This document shows positions 59,945-64,000 of a stretch of 64,000 nt of DNA, piece after piece. The position numbers were made by a program, and so were the translations under genes. Source of the stretch: Actinomycetota bacterium (GTDB taxonomy: Bacteria; Actinomycetota; Geothermincolia; Geothermincolales; RBG-13-55-18). The notes beneath the pieces are model-generated. The model searched no databases, had not been told where the DNA came from, and saw only the letters and a list, made by a program, of their open reading frames with translations. The DNA is taken from positions 3,390 through 67,389 of the forward strand of contig JAQVFR010000004.1 of NCBI GenBank assembly GCA_028697145.1, given 5' to 3'. The stretch's first letter is position 1. Each line of letters begins with the position of its first letter.

Positions 59945-61498
59945 ATGGAAAAAGATGACGGGACGGGGGAGCGGCTCGACGAGGAAGTGGAGGGCCTGCG
60001 CCGGCGCGTGAGCGAGCTGGAGCAGGCGGAAAAAGAGATGCTGAGGGTGAGGAAAGCCCTCGAGCAGGGCATGGAAGCGCTCAACATCGTCCTCGAGAAC
60101 TCACACGATATCCTGGCCATCCTGGGCAAGGACGGCATCATAAGCTACATAAGCCCCTCCGTGGAGAGGATAACCGGATACAACCGCGACAGGTTAATCG
60201 GGACCAACGCCCTGGAGACCATCCATCCCGAAGACATGGAACGGTTTCTCGTGGCCTTTACCGCGGGGATGGTAAAACCGGGGAAGGCCATCAACATGGA
60301 AGCGCGTTACCGTCATGTGGACGGGACATGGCATTTCATGGAGGCGCAGGGGATAAACCTCACAGACAACCCCGTGGTCGGCGGCATGGTGGTCACCGCG
60401 AGGGACATAACCGACCGCAAGGCCGTGGAAGAGGAGCTCAAGCGCAGCGAGAGTTATTACCGCTCCCTTATCCGCAATGCCGCGGACATGATCTCCATCC
60501 TCGACTCCGACCTGAAGTTCCGCTGGGGCAGCCGTTCCTCGGCGAAGGTAACCGGTTACACGGCCGAGACCATATATGGAAGGAGTTTCCTCGAGTTCAT
60601 TCATCCCGACGAATACGGGCGTGTCAGGGAAGCCCTCGACCATGTCGTAAGGAATCCCGGGGTCCCGAAATATATCGAGTGCTTCTTCCGCCACGCCGAC
60701 GGCTCCTACCATTTTCACTCCATCGTCCTCACCAGCCTCCTGGAGGATCCTTCCGTACTGGGCATCATCATCAACTCCCGCGATATCAGCGAACGCAGGT
60801 TGATGGAGGAGGAGCTGCTCGCCACCAACCGTGAACTGGACTCCTTCGCCTCGACCGTGGCGCACGACCTTCGCACCCCCCTCGCCCTCATCGAGGGATA
60901 CGCCCAGCTTATGCGCGCCGAGGGCAACACCCGGGAGGAGAACGAAGCCTACCTGAAGAGCATCATCGCCGCCGCCAGGCGCATGGACGGGCTCACGGAG
61001 TCGCTGCTGGAATACGCGCAGGCGGGACAGGCGGCAGGCGCGGCGGTGACCGTCGAGCCCCTGGACGTCCTGAGCGATATACTCTTCGAGCATTCGGGGG
61101 AGATCGAGGACCGGGGCATAGAAGTCGTCCTGGGCGAGTCGTTCCCGGCCATCAAGGTCGACCACTTCAAGTTGCGCCAGGTCTTCACCAACCTGGTGAA
61201 CAACGCGGTCAAATATCTCGCCGGAGTCACCGCGCCGCGCATCGAGGTATCCTCCCGCGAGGACGGGGACACGGCCGTCTTCTGCGTGCGCGACAACGGT
61301 CCAGGCCTCGACCCCGAGTTCAAGGACGAGGTATTCCTCCCCTTCAAGCGCTTCGGCTCCAAGTCTTCGCCGGGATTGGGCATAGGCCTTTCCACCGTGA
61401 AAAGGGCTGTGGAGGGGTGGGGGGGCCGGGTGTGGGTCGAGTCCGAGCCGGGAAAGGGAGCGGCTTTCTTCTTCACCGCGCCGCTGGCCTCGGCTTGA
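59945..61498 (+). CDS. PAS-domain sensor histidine kinase (orphan)
   Basis: 517 aa, cytoplasmic, no transmembrane segment. A short N-terminal coiled coil (GLRRRVSELEQAEKEML) precedes two PAS domains (about 48-165: ILAILGKDGIISYISPSVER; about 178-290: MISILDSDLKFRWGSRSSAK). HisKA with phospho-His near 307 in STVAHDLRTPLALIEGYAQL, then HATPase_c: N-box VFTNLVNNAVKYL, G1 VRDNGPGLD, G2 GLGIGLSTVKRAV. GGAGG 7 nt upstream supports the start. No response regulator is adjacent; the OmpR-type regulator at 20.2 kb is the only one in view. Confidence 0.9.
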   Translation: MEKDDGTGERLDEEVEGLRRRVSELEQAEKEMLRVRKALEQGMEALNIVLENSHDILAILGKDGIISYISPSVERITGYNRDRLIGTNALETIHPEDMERFLVAFTAGMVKPGKAINMEARYRHVDGTWHFMEAQGINLTDNPVVGGMVVTARDITDRKAVEEELKRSESYYRSLIRNAADMISILDSDLKFRWGSRSSAKVTGYTAETIYGRSFLEFIHPDEYGRVREALDHVVRNPGVPKYIECFFRHADGSYHFHSIVLTSLLEDPSVLGIIINSRDISERRLMEEELLATNRELDSFASTVAHDLRTPLALIEGYAQLMRAEGNTREENEAYLKSIIAAARRMDGLTESLLEYAQAGQAAGAAVTVEPLDVLSDILFEHSGEIEDRGIEVVLGESFPAIKVDHFKLRQVFTNLVNNAVKYLAGVTAPRIEVSSREDGDTAVFCVRDNGPGLDPEFKDEVFLPFKRFGSKSSPGLGIGLSTVKRAVEGWGGRVWVESEPGKGAAFFFTAPLASA

Positions 61499-61549
61499 TT
61501 GCACCGCCGGCGTTCCCGCATGCCCCCGACTATGTCTTCGTATCGCGGA

Positions 61550-61723
61550 TCAACCGCGGGCGGTGAAATTGCGAATAAGCATGACGATGAGCACGATCAC
61601 GAGCACAATGAAGAGTATTCTCAGCACCCACGCGGCCACGCCCGCGAGCGCCCAGAAACCGAGGGCGGCAAATATCACGACCAGTATCGCGATCACTATG
61701 ATCCACCACAACAGGTTCGTCAT
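61550..61723 (-). CDS. DUF1328 small membrane protein
   Basis: 57 aa with two hydrophobic helices separated by a Gly/Ala-rich turn (LLWWIIVIAILVVIFAALGF, then GVAAWVLRILFIVLVIVLIV), matching PF07043. GAGAGGAGG precedes the ATG. Members are annotated only as membrane proteins, sometimes stress-induced. The 282-bp gap to the left gene end at 62006 contains nothing recognised beyond a short imperfect hairpin near 61870-61905. Confidence 0.75.
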   Translation of the reverse strand: MTNLLWWIIVIAILVVIFAALGFWALAGVAAWVLRILFIVLVIVLIVMLIRNFTARG

Positions 61724-62005
61724 CACGCCTCCTCTCACCCGGCGTTCTCGCCTGTCCCCCTCATCGGCACAGGTTACCAGATATATCCTTCCCCCGCCGC
61801 CGGGGACTAAACGGCCGATCCAGGGTGAACACCACGACCCGATAACCGGGAGCCGGTCCGAAGTAAGCTTCGCGAGCAGTACGTGCGAGAGAAGCGAAGG
61901 GTCTCTGGGTGACTGGCCATGTGCGATCAGTATCCTGAGAGCGCGGAGCGAGGACGGTTTACACCATGCTTGGGCCGAGGCAAGCGGGCCGGGCCGGCAG
62001 GAATC

Positions 62006-64000
62006 TCAGACGGAGTGAACGGTGCGGGAGATTATCTCGTCCTTAGCCGCCGCTGGAAGGTCATCGAAGTAGGCGCAATAACCGGCCACCCTCACCACCA
62101 GCCCCGGGTACTTGCCGGGGTGGCGCCGCGCGTCCTCCAGGACCTCCGGGTCGATGATGTTGAACTGCACCTGCATGCCACCCTGCTCGAAGTATCCCCG
62201 CATCAGCGCCGCCAGGTTGGCCGGCCCTTCCTCCCCCGCGAGGTTGCGGGGATCGAAGCGGAGGTTCACGGCGCAGCCGTTGGGCATGAGCCTCGAATCC
62301 ACCCTGGTCACGGAGCGCAGCAGCGCCGTGGGGCCGAGGCGGTCGCAGCCGTTCGCCGGACTCAGGCTGGACGCCAGGGGCCTCCCCGCGTTCCTGCCGC
62401 TGGGGAGCGCTCCCACACGCCGCCCGAACGCGACGTGGCAGGTCACGGAGTAGAAACCGGGGACATAGGGGCCGCCCCTGGTGTTGCGGTGACGGGAGAG
62501 GGCGTCGTGGAAGATATGGGCGACCAGGTCCGCATACCCGTCCACCGCGGGGTCGTCATTTCCGTACTTGGGGCAATTGAGCAGTTCGGCCTGGAGACGC
62601 TCGTGCCCGGCGAAGTCCGCCTTCAAGGCCGCTACGACCTCCTCCAGGCTGTATTTTCCCCGCGAGAACACCAGCTGCTCCAGGGAGTACAGGGAATCCG
62701 CGACATCGGCTATCCCGACCCCCTGGATGCCGCTGGAGTTGAACCTCGCGCCGCCGGCGGTGAGGTCGAGGCCGGTTTCCAGGCACCCCTCCACGAGCAT
62801 GGAGGAAAAAGGCGTGGGGTGGTAGTCGCGGTTTCCGGTCTCCACCACGCGGAAGTCACGGATCATCCTGTCAACCATGTGCACCACCTGCTCGCGGAAC
62901 GCGCCGACCAGGGCGACCATGTCCCGGAAAGCGGCGGAATCCGCGGTTTCAGCTCCGACCCTGAGGCATCCCCCGAAACGCCGGCCCCGGTTCAAGGCCA
63001 GTTCCAGGCACAAGGGCAGGTTGAACAAGCCCGCATCGGTGGAGAAGAAGCTGACGCCCGGCAAGGCCAGTTCGACGCAGCCCACCACGCCGTAGTTGCG
63101 CGCCTCCTCCACCGGGTAACCGTGGAATACGAGTGAGGCGACAGCCGACTCGTCCCCGAAGACCGCCGGCATACCGTTACCCGCGCGGGCTACGTCCGCC
63201 ACCTTGAGGAGGTAGGCGTCGGGGGAGCCGGCATGCACCCGCGCCTGGTAGTTGGGATCCCTCAGCCCCGCTTCCTCCATGACGTCCAGGAAGAGGTAGG
63301 TGAGGTCGTTGGTGGCGTCCCCGCCCTCGCGGTCGGTGCCGCCGACGATGGCGGCCTGCACTACCAGGTACCCTCCGTGATACTGGCTAATCCTCTCCGA
63401 GAGTAGGAAGACGTGCTCGGTGGCCTTGGCGCTGAAGGACAGGAGGAGGTCCTTCGCCTCCTCGCGCGTCAGCCGTCCCGCCTCCAGGTCCGCCTTGAAG
63501 TAAGGATAGAGGTACTGGTCGACGCGTCCGAACGACACCGCCGAGTTGAGGCTCTCCAGGTTCACCGCCATGTGGGTCAACCACAGCGACTGCAAGGCTT
63601 CGTGCAGGGTCTCCGCGGGCCCGGCGGGGACCTTGCGGCATATCGCGGCTATGGTCTCCAGTTCGGCCTTGCGGGCTGCGTCCTTCTCGCCGCGCGCCAG
63701 ACTTTCGGCCTCCTCCGCGAGGCGTCCGGCATAGGCGAGCAGCCCTTCGCAGGCGATACGCGCGGCGTCATAGAGCGGTCCCTCCTTGTCCCTCATGTGC
63801 AGCAGATATCCCTCGATCCCCCAGCGCAACATCCTGTCGTAAGCGGGCAGGAAATGCCCGATGCCCCCGGCCTCGTTGATGAGGTAATGGGCCGGCCGGA
63901 GCTGCTCCCGGATATAGCGCAGGAGGTGCCTGCGGTCCTTGAAGGCCTGGAAGTTCATGTTGCGCGTGAGCCAGTACGGCATCACCCTCAGCAGCAGCCT
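62006..64000 (-). CDS. Glycyl radical enzyme, PFL-like (5' end beyond window)
   Basis: The frame is open to the right edge; 664 codons are visible of an expected 780-850, so the N-terminus is missing. The active-site Cys is in NYGVVGCVELALPG (codon 63077-63079), and the glycyl radical loop is VVRVAGYCAYFDDLP (Gly codon 62081-62083). GCVE rather than the Cys-Cys of true pyruvate formate-lyase places it among the dehydratase/lyase/decarboxylase-type glycyl radical enzymes, and the ELALPGVSFFSTDAGLF that follows does not match the glycerol, diol, choline or hydroxyproline signatures I know. Oxygen-sensitive; it needs a radical SAM activase, not present downstream. Confidence 0.88.
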   Translation of the reverse strand, partial: RLLLRVMPYWLTRNMNFQAFKDRRHLLRYIREQLRPAHYLINEAGGIGHFLPAYDRMLRWGIEGYLLHMRDKEGPLYDAARIACEGLLAYAGRLAEEAESLARGEKDAARKAELETIAAICRKVPAGPAETLHEALQSLWLTHMAVNLESLNSAVSFGRVDQYLYPYFKADLEAGRLTREEAKDLLLSFSAKATEHVFLLSERISQYHGGYLVVQAAIVGGTDREGGDATNDLTYLFLDVMEEAGLRDPNYQARVHAGSPDAYLLKVADVARAGNGMPAVFGDESAVASLVFHGYPVEEARNYGVVGCVELALPGVSFFSTDAGLFNLPLCLELALNRGRRFGGCLRVGAETADSAAFRDMVALVGAFREQVVHMVDRMIRDFRVVETGNRDYHPTPFSSMLVEGCLETGLDLTAGGARFNSSGIQGVGIADVADSLYSLEQLVFSRGKYSLEEVVAALKADFAGHERLQAELLNCPKYGNDDPAVDGYADLVAHIFHDALSRHRNTRGGPYVPGFYSVTCHVAFGRRVGALPSGRNAGRPLASSLSPANGCDRLGPTALLRSVTRVDSRLMPNGCAVNLRFDPRNLAGEEGPANLAALMRGYFEQGGMQVQFNIIDPEVLEDARRHPGKYPGLVVRVAGYCAYFDDLPAAAKDEIISRTVHSV

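Overview
The window is high-GC DNA (about 65% in most genes), densely packed with genes on both strands. It looks like a chromosome segment of an anaerobic, Gram-positive-type bacterium, most likely a deep-branching Actinomycetota of the Geothermincolia/Coriobacteriia-like type. Supporting evidence is murT/gatD (lipid II amidation), B12-dependent class II ribonucleotide reductase, a LexA/Pol IV SOS unit, a tungstate transport and molybdopterin block, a glycyl radical enzyme, several ferredoxins, and the absence of respiratory oxidases. The phylum is an inference from gene content; no rRNA is present.

Layout. 1-2640: a DUF362 secreted/membrane protein with long C-terminal repeats (cut by the left edge), coupled to a HEAT-repeat membrane protein. 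2.7-8.7 kb: amidohydrolase, DUF3048 lipoprotein, HAD hydrolase, small-multidrug-export-like protein, then murT-gatD. 8.7-14.7 kb: two small or relic frames, DUF1638, 2[4Fe-4S] ferredoxin, Crp/Fnr regulator, glutaredoxin, a UROD/MetE-type methyltransferase, an FAD oxidase and DUF3795. 14.8-17 kb: a nucleotidyltransferase/winged-helix pair that resembles an AbiE-like toxin-antitoxin system, plus DUF1801. 17-20.9 kb: nrdJ, DUF166, a response regulator and tRNA-Val(CAC).

20.98-23.15 kb is a small, lower-GC insertion at the 3' end of tRNA-Val. It is bounded by a 15-bp duplication of the tRNA end, carries one Schlafen/AlbA_2-type gene and two 72-bp structured repeats, and has no integrase. A RelE/RHH toxin-antitoxin pair follows. 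23.9-28.8 kb: plsC, then a three-gene membrane complex related to complex I/group 4 hydrogenases (NuoH-like, antiporter-like and NuoD/HyfG-like) that lacks the metal-binding cysteines and the small subunit. 29-33.5 kb: alkA, a DUF3604 protein and an internally duplicated CxxC protein. 33.6-36 kb: lexA, DUF6504-like and dinB, under tandem LexA-type operators. 36.4-40.4 kb: zinc ribbon, RsbV/RsbW-like pair, pcm, a dolichol-phosphate-mannose-synthase-like glycosyltransferase, and a GAF plus degenerate GGDEF protein. 40.5-46.7 kb: a radical SAM protein, then the conserved tsaC, LMW phosphatase, rpiB, glyA, dCMP deaminase, wecA-like order.

47-53.4 kb: a large HEAT-repeat protein, a truncated acyl-CoA synthetase, a class III CoA-transferase and a cysteine-rich ferredoxin. 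53.4-59.7 kb is a tungsten/molybdenum block: P-loop MobB-like protein, tupA, tupB, tupC, a second tupA-like lipoprotein, and moeA. 59.9-64 kb: an orphan PAS histidine kinase, a DUF1328 membrane peptide, and a glycyl radical enzyme cut by the right edge.

Two families of dispersed intergenic repeats recur. One has GTGCCAG hairpin arms plus an ATCGC-GNRA-GCGAT mini-hairpin (about 28.9, 33.5 and 49.7 kb). The other contains a GTAACGGTCTCGCT core (about 12.5, 55.55 and 55.75 kb). Several genes appear to be transcribed without a leader, with TATAAT exactly 6 nt before ATG.
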